Source: Bermanella marisrubri
GTDB lineage: Bacteria > Pseudomonadota > Gammaproteobacteria > Pseudomonadales > Oceanobacteraceae
Direction of reading: 5' to 3'
NCBI RefSeq assembly: GCF_012295615.1
Contig: NZ_CP051183.1
Coordinates: 935,001-999,000, forward strand
DNA length: 64,000 bases
Notes under the pieces: model-generated
The model's input: the letters and a program-made list of their open reading frames with translations, nothing else
The model's database searches: none
Told to the model about the DNA's origin: nothing
Made by a program: the position numbers and the translations under genes
Shown: positions 55,604 to 64,000 of the stretch, piece after piece
Numbering within the stretch: the first letter of the stretch is position 1
Layout: every line of letters begins with the position of its first letter

Positions 55604-58582
55604 ATGAAACGCAATTTGCTAGCGGGTTTCATTGCAGCGATTAGTGCCTCAGGTGCTTTAGCCGGTGAAGCGGTTTTTTATGTGACAGAGCAAGGCCAGC
55701 CTGTTGATACCTTATCTATCACAGTGAACGGTGATCGCAAGTTAGTAGGAAAAAATGGCTTCGCAAGCTTTGAGCTCGGTGGAGGCACTCATCAAGTTGA
55801 ATTGAGTGAGTTTGGTCAATGGGCCGGTGAATTCGAATTTGATGCCAGCGCTCAGCAAAATGCTGAGATTCAAGTAGAAATGATCGGCGGCGAAGCGGTT
55901 CCAGAGATCAGTGTTTACACACCGGGCCAAGAAGAAGCGCCAGTATACGGACAAATCTCAGGTTATATCGAGTCTGATGAAACAGGGGGTGGCGTAGAAG
56001 GAGCGACCATCACCGTTGCCGGCGCAGGTGTCTCAGTTCAAACCGACGGCGAAGGTTATTACGAGTTAGAGCTTCCTCGTGGCGAATACAATCTTAGTAT
56101 TGAGCATCCAACTTATGGTGCACGGGATATCAGCGATTTGCGTGTAATAGGTAACTATGCAACTGCTATGAATGTCAATATGAGCATGAGTGGTGACAGC
56201 GCAATAGAGGAAGTCGTTGCTGTTGGTTCTTATATTCCTTCAACAGCAACTGCGCAGCAACGTGATTCCAGTGCGGTTTTGAATGCTATTGGCTCCGAGC
56301 AACTTGCTCGTTTTGGTGATTCTAATGCGGCATCTGCGTTAAAGCGTGTGGCTGGTGTGTCATTGGTTGGTGGGCAATACGCGGTTGTGCGCGGCCTACA
56401 AGGTCGATATATCTCTTCAACATTAAATGGCGCTAGTATGCCAAGTACAAACCCTATGAAACGGGATGTTCCACTTGATCTATTTCCATCTAGTGTATTG
56501 AAAGGAATAGAAATTCAAAAAAGTTATACACCTGATCTACCCGGTGATACGACGGGTGGGGCAATTAGAATGACAACAAAAGGATTGCCAGCAGGTTATA
56601 CCAATAAACTATCTTTATCGGTTGGTGCTAATTCTCAAATAACTGGTAAGGATGTCATTAGTTACGATGGAGGAGACACTGATTCTCTGGGCTTTGATGA
56701 TGGTACGCGAGAAGTGCCAAGCAGTGTGGCGTCAATTACGAATGATGGCGCGCCGGGAGCTTTAGGCGATCGATGTGAAATTGGCTGTGAATTCAGTTTT
56801 GATGACGTCTCATCGTACATAGGTGAGTTTGAAAATAATTACAATAGTAAGCAGGTAACTGCAAAACCTAATGTTGGTTTCGCTTATTCATATGGTGACT
56901 TAATAGAGTCCACGTCGGGAGATTTTGGCTATTACGGTGCAATTCAATATTCAAGCAAATGGAGCTCTCGTGAAAATGCATATATTGATGATATGGGTGG
57001 CCAGTTTGATTATGAACGAAGCAAATACAATATTGATTTAACAGCTTATCTTGCTGCGGGTATGGAAACTTTTGATGGTACATTACTCAATAGTAAAACT
57101 ATCCTATTGAGAAAATCCGATGATACTACTCGTTTTGAAACTGGTGTTGATGATGAAGGGATTACCGTTGATGAGTTAACACTACAATGGGTAGAAAGAC
57201 AGCTTATATCTCAGCAGTTTTCAGGGTCTCACACGATTGGTGATGGTGACCAATTAGATTGGCGTATAGGTCTTTCACAATCTAACCGTTATGAGCCGGA
57301 TAGAAGAACATATCAGTATCGGAACAAAACTCTTGCACCAGCAACGCTTGAGCGTCGTTTCTCTGAATTGACAGAAAACGCTATTGATATGGGCGCTGAT
57401 ATGCAACACGAATTTTATTTCAATGATATGGTATCCATGACTTTAAAATATGGTGCCATGCTGTCTATCAAAGATAGGGAAGTTGATCTGTCACGCTATG
57501 GTGTTGATAAAAACAACAATGTGTCTGTTCCGAATAATTCAGATTTAGAGGTTTTACTATCCGAAGATAATCTGGATCAAAATGCTTACTTCTTGGCAAC
57601 AAGAACAACTGATACTGATTCATATGATGCACAAGATGAAATGTTCGCTACATACGTATCATCAGAATTTGATATCAATGGGGAGTATAAGATCTTAGCA
57701 GGAGCGCGCCTAGAGGACTCAAATCAAGAACTCACTTATCCAAACAGTAATAATGCTGATAGTGAGTTATCAGCCACTGAAGTGCTACCTGTCTTAAGTG
57801 GAACCTGGGTTGCAAATGAGCAATTACAATTTAGGCTAGGTGTTTCTAATACACTTGCGCGTCCAGGATTAACTGAGCTTTCTGAATCTTCTACATATGA
57901 TCCAGAAACTGATGACGAATTATTTGGCAACCCAGATCTAGAAATATCGAACATTACTAACCTAGACCTAAGAACTGAATATTACTTTTCTGAAGATGAA
58001 AATATTTCTGTAGCAGTTTTTAGTAAATCAATAGATAAACCAATTGAAAAATCTGTACCGAATGCTTCAGGTTCATCTGCAGATGGCTTTACATATGTCA
58101 ATAGTGACTCAGCGGATGTGTTTGGAGTTGAATTAGACTTTAGAAAAAACATCTTTAATGGTGAAGATTGGACTGGATTCTTATCGGGCAATTTCGCTTG
58201 GGTTGATTCTGAAGTTGAACTCAATGCGCAATCTAAGCAGTTGGAGGGGCGTGATACCCGTCAGTTACAGGGACAGTCTGAAATTATTGGTAACTTACAG
58301 TTGGGGTTTGATCAATTTTCTAATGCACAGAGTATTACGCTTTTAGTGAATTATTTTGACGATCGAATTGATAAAGTAACTCGCAACGTAGATCTTGAGA
58401 TGGAAAAAGGAAGAACAGTTATTGACCTTGTTCATAGCTGGGATGTCAGTGATACAATGACACTAAAAACTAAATTCAATAATATCACTGATAGCAAAGT
58501 TGAATATTCACAAGGTGGTCGAATAATTGAAAGTTATGAAGAGGGTATAGAAGCTTCGGTCGGAATTGACTGGATTTTTTAA
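55604..58582 (+). CDS. TonB-dependent outer-membrane receptor
   Basis: A 992-residue receptor. The signal peptide (residues 1-20, ending ALAG) is followed by two carboxypeptidase-regulatory-like beta domains (about 22-110 and 118-196), the TonB-box-like IEEVVAVGSYIP (about 201-212), the plug domain (VAGVSLVGGQYAVVRGLQGRY, ...DLPGDTTGGAIRM), and a 22-strand-type barrel ending in DWIF, whose final Phe is typical. The ligand cannot be named. A beta-helix lipoprotein gene follows after a terminator, and an energising TonB2 operon lies next. The barrel-coding part appears AT-richer than the N-terminal part. Confidence 0.93.
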   Translation: MKRNLLAGFIAAISASGALAGEAVFYVTEQGQPVDTLSITVNGDRKLVGKNGFASFELGGGTHQVELSEFGQWAGEFEFDASAQQNAEIQVEMIGGEAVPEISVYTPGQEEAPVYGQISGYIESDETGGGVEGATITVAGAGVSVQTDGEGYYELELPRGEYNLSIEHPTYGARDISDLRVIGNYATAMNVNMSMSGDSAIEEVVAVGSYIPSTATAQQRDSSAVLNAIGSEQLARFGDSNAASALKRVAGVSLVGGQYAVVRGLQGRYISSTLNGASMPSTNPMKRDVPLDLFPSSVLKGIEIQKSYTPDLPGDTTGGAIRMTTKGLPAGYTNKLSLSVGANSQITGKDVISYDGGDTDSLGFDDGTREVPSSVASITNDGAPGALGDRCEIGCEFSFDDVSSYIGEFENNYNSKQVTAKPNVGFAYSYGDLIESTSGDFGYYGAIQYSSKWSSRENAYIDDMGGQFDYERSKYNIDLTAYLAAGMETFDGTLLNSKTILLRKSDDTTRFETGVDDEGITVDELTLQWVERQLISQQFSGSHTIGDGDQLDWRIGLSQSNRYEPDRRTYQYRNKTLAPATLERRFSELTENAIDMGADMQHEFYFNDMVSMTLKYGAMLSIKDREVDLSRYGVDKNNNVSVPNNSDLEVLLSEDNLDQNAYFLATRTTDTDSYDAQDEMFATYVSSEFDINGEYKILAGARLEDSNQELTYPNSNNADSELSATEVLPVLSGTWVANEQLQFRLGVSNTLARPGLTELSESSTYDPETDDELFGNPDLEISNITNLDLRTEYYFSEDENISVAVFSKSIDKPIEKSVPNASGSSADGFTYVNSDSADVFGVELDFRKNIFNGEDWTGFLSGNFAWVDSEVELNAQSKQLEGRDTRQLQGQSEIIGNLQLGFDQFSNAQSITLLVNYFDDRIDKVTRNVDLEMEKGRTVIDLVHSWDVSDTMTLKTKFNNITDSKVEYSQGGRIIESYEEGIEASVGIDWIF

Positions 58583-58585
58583 TCG

Positions 58586-58611
58586 AAAGCGGGCTTAGCC
58601 CGCTTTTTTTG
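58586..58611 (+). terminator. Terminator after the TonB-dependent receptor
   Basis: AAAGCGGGC (58586-58594) pairs with GCCCGCTTT (58598-58606) around TTA, followed by T residues. Confidence 0.88.
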
Positions 58612-58708
58612 TTTTTATACAATCTTTTAATACAAGTGTAATAAAAAACTTTTAACTTGATCTTGTCGGTTAACTAAACCAACTATTACCAAATAAAGAG
58701 GTAACATA

Positions 58709-60253
58709 ATGGAACTTAAAAAATTAGTGATGGCAATGGCTGTTACAGGTGCATCAGTGGCACTAACCGCGTGTGGCGGAAGTGATGATGACAATAATGA
58801 CAATGATTCAGCTTTTGTTACGTGTAACGAAGAAACAAAGGTATGTACCCTAGAGGGTACCATGACCGAAAATTATACTCTTACTAAAGATTACGAATAT
58901 CGCCTATCAGGTCTATTGCAAGTAGGTGAAGGTAATGTTGATTTAGCTGACGCAGCCGAAATGCAAGCTGTAAAAAATGCGGGCGTTACTCTAACGATTG
59001 AGCCTGGCGTTCACGTGAAAGCTAACTCTGATGGTGTGCTGCTTGTTACCCGTGGCTCAAAGTTGATTGCTGACGGTAAGAAGAGCGACAATACTATTGA
59101 CCCAATCACCTTCTCTTCAAGACAAGATGATGACTTCGACGGTCTTGGAGAGTGGGGCGGTGTAGTAATTCAAGGCTTTGCTCCTCATTATGGCGCTGGT
59201 AATACTGGATTCTGTGGTGGTGATGTTGCTGTTACAGCTGATGTTGTTTGTAATGTTGAGGGTGAAGGCGGTGATTTCATCGGTAACTTCGGTGGCGGTG
59301 ATAAGGCTGACAATAGTGGCGTTATTCGTTACGTGCGTATTGCAGAAGCTGGTAAAGTTGCCGGTCCTAACAATGAAATCAACGGTTTGACTTTACAAGG
59401 TGTTGGTCACGGTACGACTGTAGAGTACGTGCAGGTACACGGAAACCAAGACGATGGTATCGAGTGGTTCGGTGGAACAGTAAACGTTAAGTACGCTGTA
59501 TTGACTAATAACGACGACGATGCAATCGACTTTGACGAAGGTTATATGGGTAATATCCAATATGCTATCGTTCTTCAAAACCAAGCGGATGATGCTCGCC
59601 CTGTAGGTTCTAATGACCCTCGTGGTATTGAAGCAAACTCTTCAGACGAAGACTATGTTCCTCAAACTGCTGCGACTCTTGCTAATATCTCTGTAATTAA
59701 TGGTCCTATTTCGGGTGCTGCTCGCGATGAAAATGGCGATTACATTTGGGTAGACGAAGATGGTAACGTAGTTGCTTCTACAGATCCTGAAGCTGATTAC
59801 CTTGGAGCTGAGCCAGGTGTTCGTTTCCGTGGCTCTGTAAATGTGGATTTTATTAACTCGGTTGTTGCCACCACAGATCACAACAAAGGTTGTATTCGCA
59901 TCGATAGCTCTGATCACGATGAGGATAGCAACACTGCCAAGATTGCAACACCTGTTAACTTGGTTAACGTAATGGCTTCTAATTGTGGTTTGTCTGATGA
60001 ATTCCCTAAAGACGACACAACCAAGGATAGTGTTACAGCTACAGGTTTGGTTTCTGAAGTAGCCGATTTCGATACTGCTTGGGCATTAACTAACACTGCC
60101 GCCACAGTAACGGCTCCAACTATCGAAGCAACTGACAATGGTTCAAACTTCGTATTTGATCAAACTACATATATTGGTGCTGTTGAGCCTGGTACGCCAG
60201 CCGCGAGTGCTTGGTATGCTGGCTGGATCATCCCTGGTTCTCTGGACGATTAG
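58709..60253 (+). CDS. Surface lipoprotein with right-handed beta-helix-like repeats
   Basis: A 514-residue lipoprotein. The lipobox LTAC has Cys 22, followed by a Gly-Ser-Asp-Asp-rich linker (GGSDDDNNDND). The body contains DFDGLGEWGGVVIQGFAP, GVIRYVRIAEAGKV, EINGLTLQGVGHGTTVEYV, DDGIEWFGGTVNVKYA, and DDAIDFDEGYMGNIQYAIV, a repeat style seen in a family found next to TonB-dependent receptors. Calcium-binding-like Asp runs are abundant. The likely role is capturing the ligand at the cell surface for the receptor encoded upstream. A terminator separates them, and another follows. Confidence 0.82.
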   Translation: MELKKLVMAMAVTGASVALTACGGSDDDNNDNDSAFVTCNEETKVCTLEGTMTENYTLTKDYEYRLSGLLQVGEGNVDLADAAEMQAVKNAGVTLTIEPGVHVKANSDGVLLVTRGSKLIADGKKSDNTIDPITFSSRQDDDFDGLGEWGGVVIQGFAPHYGAGNTGFCGGDVAVTADVVCNVEGEGGDFIGNFGGGDKADNSGVIRYVRIAEAGKVAGPNNEINGLTLQGVGHGTTVEYVQVHGNQDDGIEWFGGTVNVKYAVLTNNDDDAIDFDEGYMGNIQYAIVLQNQADDARPVGSNDPRGIEANSSDEDYVPQTAATLANISVINGPISGAARDENGDYIWVDEDGNVVASTDPEADYLGAEPGVRFRGSVNVDFINSVVATTDHNKGCIRIDSSDHDEDSNTAKIATPVNLVNVMASNCGLSDEFPKDDTTKDSVTATGLVSEVADFDTAWALTNTAATVTAPTIEATDNGSNFVFDQTTYIGAVEPGTPAASAWYAGWIIPGSLDD

Positions 60254-60295
60254 TCTTTAACTAATCACTCGCCCACAAGGCACTAGTGATACAAA

Positions 60296-60323
60296 AAACA
60301 CCCCTTATCAGGGGTGTTTTTTT
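60296..60323 (+). terminator. Terminator after the beta-helix lipoprotein
   Basis: AAACACCCC (60296-60304) pairs with GGGGTGTTT (60311-60319), loop TTATCA, followed by T residues to 60323. Confidence 0.88.
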
Positions 60324-60543
60324 GCCTGATTAAATCCGCTTTAAGCTACGACAGGAATAAAATGGATAATTTATTCAAAGTTTTTAGCGAGTTTTCTCTG
60401 TATCCAAGTGATTAAAAGATTTTTTATATACTTTATCTGGAAAAACGGCGCCAAATTTTGTCCGTTGCCAAATCTGCATCCCTGAACATCCTCCTTATTT
60501 TGTCATTTTTTCTAAATATTTAAGAAATTTTTCTGTAACCCAC

Positions 60544-60582
60544 TTGTCATGTAACGCGAGTGTCATAAAGTCGGCGTATCTT
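60544..60582 (+). promoter_or_regulatory. Pho-box-like promoter element of the TonB2 operon
   Basis: TGTAAC (60550-60555) and TGTCAT (60561-60566) start 11 bases apart; TATCTT (60577-60582) lies 10 bases after the second repeat. With TTGTCAT at 60544 the layout matches that at 55511-55549 base for base in spacing. Confidence 0.65.
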
Positions 60583-60644
60583 GCAACCGTTGACTAACGA
60601 AGACTTTCCCTTTGGGGATATAAATAAAACAGTAGGTAATCCAT

Positions 60645-61430
60645 ATGCCGTTTAATTCAAAAGCTAGCTCCCTGTTAGCAGGCGCATTTCTGACAGCGGG
60701 CATTCTCAATGTTCAAGCTGCAGACTTGGATCAAGCGATAAATAAAGGGGTTGATCGTGTTGGCAATGCTCAGCAGGCTCAAATTAAGATCGATGATATT
60801 GACAGCCAAACCCGCTCGGCTGAGCGTGAATACCGTGGCGTAATCAAAGAGGTTGAAGGCCTTAAGGTTTATATTGAGCAGCTTAATAAACAACTCGCCG
60901 CTCAGGATAAAGAGCTGGATCAGATCGAAGCCAGTATTCGTCAAGTGACGCTGATTGAACGTCAAATTACACCTTTGATGCTACGAATGATTGATGCTAT
61001 TGATCAGTTTGTTCGCGCAGATGTTCCTTTCTTACAAGACAAGCGCATTGATCGAGTGGAAGATCTAAAAGACATGATGGGGCGTTCAGACGTAACAGTT
61101 GCGGAAAAATACCGCAAAGTCATGCAAGCCTATCAAACAGAGATTGACTATGGTCGCACCATTGAATCTTATCGAGGTGAGGTCGAAATTGATGGCGAAC
61201 AGCGTGAAGTAGATTTTCTGCGTACGGGTCGTATCTCGTTGGTATATCAAACACTGGATGGTCAGCGTCTAGGTGTTTGGAACCCTCAAAGTAAGCAATT
61301 CGAAGAACTTGATCCATCTTATAAGAGCAAAGTGATGATGGGGATTCGTATCGCTCGTGAACAAGCAGCTCCAGATTTAATTAAAGTACCTGTTGCTGCC
61401 CCTGTTGCTGTAATTGCGGAGGCCAAATAA
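60645..61430 (+). CDS. DUF3450 periplasmic protein of the TonB2 operon
   Basis: A 261-residue exported protein. After a signal peptide (residues 1-25, ending NVQAAD) comes a coiled coil (about 48-100) and the block MLRMIDAIDQFVRADVPFLQDKR, typical of DUF3450. This family is nearly always encoded first in operons with TtpC, ExbB, ExbD and TonB, and is thought to support TonB energy transfer in the periplasm. The end overlaps the next start by one base (TAATG). Confidence 0.9.
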   Translation: MPFNSKASSLLAGAFLTAGILNVQAADLDQAINKGVDRVGNAQQAQIKIDDIDSQTRSAEREYRGVIKEVEGLKVYIEQLNKQLAAQDKELDQIEASIRQVTLIERQITPLMLRMIDAIDQFVRADVPFLQDKRIDRVEDLKDMMGRSDVTVAEKYRKVMQAYQTEIDYGRTIESYRGEVEIDGEQREVDFLRTGRISLVYQTLDGQRLGVWNPQSKQFEELDPSYKSKVMMGIRIAREQAAPDLIKVPVAAPVAVIAEAK

Positions 61431-62815
61431 TGAAACTACGTAATCTTTTTTCAATTGGTGTTGTTGCCTTTGCATTGGCGCTGCCTGTTCAAGCTGAAGA
61501 AAAATCTCAATCAGGTTTGGACATGGATAAGCTTTTAAACCTTGTTAAAGAAGGTCAAGCCCGCGACAACCGTGAATTCCAAACACGTATGAAGCGTTTT
61601 AATGCTGCTAAAAGTCAGCAGGAACGTTTACTCGCCATGGCGAAAGATGAACGCACACGCTTGGAACAAGAAAGCGCTCAAAAAGAAAAGCAGTTTGGTG
61701 AAAACGAAGAGCAAATTTCAGCAGCGCAAGAGCGCTTAACCAATCGTTTAGGCGCTTTAAAAGAAATGTTCGGTGTGCTCCAGCAAGTAGCGGGAGATAC
61801 CAAAGGCGTTTTCGAAGGCTCTGTAGTTAGCTCACAAGTTGAAGGGCGTGAAGCCTTCCTTAGCAATCTAATCAAAGTTGCAGGTTCTTCTTCTGAATTG
61901 CCAAGCATTGAGAATCTCGAACAGCTTTGGTTTGAAATGCAGCGTGAAATGACCTTAACAGGTGATATCGCGCAATATACAACGGATGTTGTCTTACCAA
62001 GTGGTGAAACAGTTTCTAAATCGGTTACGCGCGTTGGTGGCTTCAACGTGGTTGCAGATGGCAACTACCTAGTTTGGGATTTAGAGGCGAAGAAGTTAGT
62101 TGAACTTGATGTACAACCAGGCTCTCGCTATAACGGGCCAGCATCTGAATTAGAAAATACCTCCTCTGATCTAAACGGTTTTTGGATAGATCCAAGTCGT
62201 GGCCAGCTATTAAAAATCATGGGACAAACTGCGGGCCTAACGGAACGCATCCAGCAAGGTGGTGTAGTTGGTTACATCATTCTAGCCTTAGCCGTTATTG
62301 GTATTCTGTTGGCGCTTGTTCGAATGGTTATGCTTTCGGCAGAAGCGAAACGCATTAAGAAGCAAATGAATGATGAAACTCCTTCAGACAACAATGCATT
62401 GGGCCGCGTGATGAGCGTATACCAAGCGAATCAAGATGCAGATACAGAAACCTTAGAGCTTCATCTTGGCGAAGCGATTTCAAACGAAGTTCCTCGCTTA
62501 ACTGCGGGTGTTAACTGGATCAAGATCATTTCTGTTGTTGCACCTCTTTTAGGTCTACTCGGTACCGTAACCGGTATGATTGATGTGTTCGAAACCATGT
62601 CATTGTTTGGTACCGGTGATCCTAAGCTAATGGCTGGTGGTATTTCTCAAGCATTGGTTACTACGGTACTGGGTCTTGTTGCAGCGATTCCGTGTGTATT
62701 CCTACACACTATGACGAATAACAAGAGTCGCGACTTGATTCAAATTCTTCAGGAGCGTGCGACAGGTATCTTGGCACGTAAAGCAGAAGAGCAATATCAA
62801 GCAAAGGCAGCGTAA
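61430..62815 (+). CDS. TtpC-like MotA/TolQ/ExbB protein
   Basis: A 461-residue membrane protein of the TtpC type, described in Vibrio as a required fourth part of the TonB2 system. Signal-like N terminus (LFSIGVVAFALALPVQA), long periplasmic coiled coil (about 40-115), then three membrane segments (about 282-303, 365-388, 405-430) of the MotA/TolQ/ExbB fold, with VVAPLLGLLGTVTGMIDVFE and MAGGISQALVTTVLGLVAAIP. Starts on the stop codon of the DUF3450 gene and is 3 bases ahead of exbB2. Confidence 0.93.
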   Translation: MKLRNLFSIGVVAFALALPVQAEEKSQSGLDMDKLLNLVKEGQARDNREFQTRMKRFNAAKSQQERLLAMAKDERTRLEQESAQKEKQFGENEEQISAAQERLTNRLGALKEMFGVLQQVAGDTKGVFEGSVVSSQVEGREAFLSNLIKVAGSSSELPSIENLEQLWFEMQREMTLTGDIAQYTTDVVLPSGETVSKSVTRVGGFNVVADGNYLVWDLEAKKLVELDVQPGSRYNGPASELENTSSDLNGFWIDPSRGQLLKIMGQTAGLTERIQQGGVVGYIILALAVIGILLALVRMVMLSAEAKRIKKQMNDETPSDNNALGRVMSVYQANQDADTETLELHLGEAISNEVPRLTAGVNWIKIISVVAPLLGLLGTVTGMIDVFETMSLFGTGDPKLMAGGISQALVTTVLGLVAAIPCVFLHTMTNNKSRDLIQILQERATGILARKAEEQYQAKAA

Positions 62816-62818
62816 ACC

Positions 62819-63340
62819 ATGTTTTATAACGCGTACGAGCAGGTTTACTTATTTACTGAGCGGGGTGGGGACGTTGTCCTTGCCATCCTCGGCCTGATAT
62901 TTCTGCTTTGGCTATTTATTTTAGAGCGCGTTGCCTACTTTACTTTGAATCACAAAGACTTGGTTGCGAAAGCCGTTGAAGAATGGGAGGCGCGAAAAGA
63001 GCGCACCAGCTGGCAGGCTCATCAGATTCGTCTAGATTTGGTGGCATCAGTGGAAATGGCTTTAGAAACCAATACGCGAACCATAAAAATGTTGGTAGGA
63101 CTCTGTCCCCTGTTTGGTTTGCTAGGTACGGTAACGGGCATGATTGAGGTATTCGATGTAATGGCATTTATAGGTAACGGCAGCCCACGAGCAATGGCTT
63201 CCGGTATTTCTAAGGCCACTATTCCAACCATGGCAGGTATGGTTGGTGCGTTGACTGGATTGTTTGCACAGTCATTGATTCAACGACATATTCAACGCCA
63301 AAAATCGAACATCGAAGACAAATTAACATTTGATCACTAA
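62819..63340 (+). CDS. ExbB-like proton channel protein
   Basis: A 173-residue ExbB2-type protein. Three membrane helices (about residues 20-38, 90-112, 132-152) bear the family blocks LVGLCPLFGLLGTVTGMIEVFD and MASGISKATIPTMAGMVGAL. It should form the pentameric channel with ExbD and supply proton-motive force to TonB. It lies 3 bases after the TtpC-like gene. Confidence 0.95.
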   Translation: MFYNAYEQVYLFTERGGDVVLAILGLIFLLWLFILERVAYFTLNHKDLVAKAVEEWEARKERTSWQAHQIRLDLVASVEMALETNTRTIKMLVGLCPLFGLLGTVTGMIEVFDVMAFIGNGSPRAMASGISKATIPTMAGMVGALTGLFAQSLIQRHIQRQKSNIEDKLTFDH

Positions 63341-63369
63341 CCAAAAGTGATGCAATTGAGGAATACACT

Positions 63370-63780
63370 ATGAGACGCGGATTTCAAAATCTGACGCCAG
63401 AAGCAGAAGAAGGTGAGATCGATATTACGCCAATGTTGGACGTAGTATTCATCATGTTGATCTTCTTTATCGTGACTGCATCGTTTGTTAAGGAATCAGG
63501 TATCGAGGTTAATCGTCCAGATGCGAACACTTCGTCGGCGAAACCTCGTGCTAACATTTTGATCGCCATTAATGAAGGTGGTGAGATCTGGATCAACAAG
63601 CGTAAGGTTGAAGAAAGCCAAGTACGAGCGAATATTGAACGTCTTCATGCGGAAAACCCACAAGGTACCGTTGTCGTTCAAGCGGACGAAGAAGCTCGCA
63701 CGAAGACGCTAGTTGCTGTAATGGACGCCGCACGAGCTGCTGGTGTCTATGACGTATCGTTGGCCACTGAGGAGCCGTGA
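63370..63780 (+). CDS. ExbD-like protein
   Basis: A 136-residue partner of ExbB. One membrane helix includes the proton-carrying Asp in ITPMLDVVFIMLIFFIVTASFV (Asp about 23); the C-terminal periplasmic domain follows (IAINEGGEIWINKRKV, VVQADEEARTKTLV). The tonB start is one base after its stop. Confidence 0.95.
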   Translation: MRRGFQNLTPEAEEGEIDITPMLDVVFIMLIFFIVTASFVKESGIEVNRPDANTSSAKPRANILIAINEGGEIWINKRKVEESQVRANIERLHAENPQGTVVVQADEEARTKTLVAVMDAARAAGVYDVSLATEEP

Positions 63781-63781
63781 T

Positions 63782-64000
63782 ATGTTGAATGCAGCACCAA
63801 GATTTGGAATTGCGATTGCTGTAGCTGCAGGTGTCACCTTTGGTGTCGCGCTAATGATGCAGGGATTGATTTCCTCTGGTGGGTCTGTGCTTCAGGAAAA
63901 CGACATGGGCAAGCTTGTTGAGTTTGTTCATGTGCAACAGGACGACGAGACCCGAACCAAAGATCGTCAACCTAAGAAGCCTCCCACACCACCCAAAGAG
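63782..64000 (+). CDS. tonB: TonB protein, N-terminal part, cut by the window edge
   Basis: The first 73 codons of a TonB-like protein. It starts MLNAAPRFGIAIAVAAG, with a membrane helix near residues 8-29, and enters a Lys/Pro-rich linker (RQPKKPPTPPKE). The C-terminal domain is beyond 64000. It should contact the receptor TonB box. It closes the TtpC-ExbB-ExbD unit visible here; a TPR gene often follows in such operons. Confidence 0.88.
   Translation, partial: MLNAAPRFGIAIAVAAGVTFGVALMMQGLISSGGSVLQENDMGKLVEFVHVQQDDETRTKDRQPKKPPTPPKE

Larger units (their letters stand above)
60254..60644. other. 391-base upstream region of the TonB2 operon
   Basis: No gene seen. It contains the terminator of the lipoprotein gene (60296-60323), an AT-rich stretch (60340-60440), and the Pho-box-like promoter at 60544-60582, followed by about 60 bases of leader before the DUF3450 start. 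Confidence 0.6.

Overview
The window looks like chromosomal DNA of a marine-type gammaproteobacterium. The relatives I would check first are Oceanospirillales such as the Bermanella/Oleispira/Thalassolituus group; this is inferred from gene order and protein style, not from a search. GC content looks moderate (mid-40s percent by eye). Gene order around surE-pcm-nlpD-rpoS, pyrG-eno-ftsB-ispD-ispF-truD, fxsA-groES-groEL and prfB-lysS is typical of the class. I saw no tRNA, rRNA, CRISPR array, prophage or intact insertion sequence.

Layout. 0.2-7.9 kb: panE, a degenerate RAYT-like protein, yajQ, an AmpG-like permease, an alkyltransferase-like protein, a chemotaxis receptor, a short-chain dehydrogenase and a small membrane protein. 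8-15.7 kb: fxsA, groESL behind a clear sigma-32 promoter, a split type II secretion cluster (gspN-gspC-gspD), a Maf pyrophosphatase and Fe superoxide dismutase. 15.9-24.9 kb: several little-known envelope proteins, a periplasmic binding protein plus sensor kinase pair, class I fumarase and phhB. 25-30.2 kb: a compact five-gene operon that is the most unusual part of the window (see below). 30.3-40.4 kb: housekeeping block pyrG, eno, ftsB, ispD, ispF, truD, surE, pcm, a DUF368 transporter, nlpD and rpoS. 40.5-50.1 kb: accessory regulators and enzymes (LysR/MFS/aldo-keto reductase; TetR/AhpD-like), a transglutaminase-like protein, a fibro-slime protein, cspA, yaeQ, ppiC and others. 50.3-55.3 kb: prfB with its programmed frameshift, lysS, a membrane protein, ung and a YkgJ-like protein. 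55.6-64 kb: a TonB-dependent receptor, a beta-helix lipoprotein and a dedicated TtpC/TonB2-type energising operon that runs off the right edge.

The strongest candidate for an undescribed system is 25037-30180. Five genes with gaps of at most 11 bases or overlaps encode an outer-membrane barrel-like protein, a TPR lipoprotein, a single inner-membrane protein joining a FliF-like part (RBM3/collar, one membrane helix) to a FliG-like cytoplasmic part, and a MotA/MotB stator pair. No flagellar export, rod, hook, FliM/FliN or filament gene is nearby. I read it as a stripped-down stator-rotor machine spanning the envelope, with unknown output.

A second connected observation: the TonB-dependent receptor and the TonB2 operon share an almost identically spaced promoter element (TTGTCATGTAAC, then TGTCA[C/T], then TATC[T/G]T) that fits a Pho box, suggesting a phosphate-starvation uptake module.
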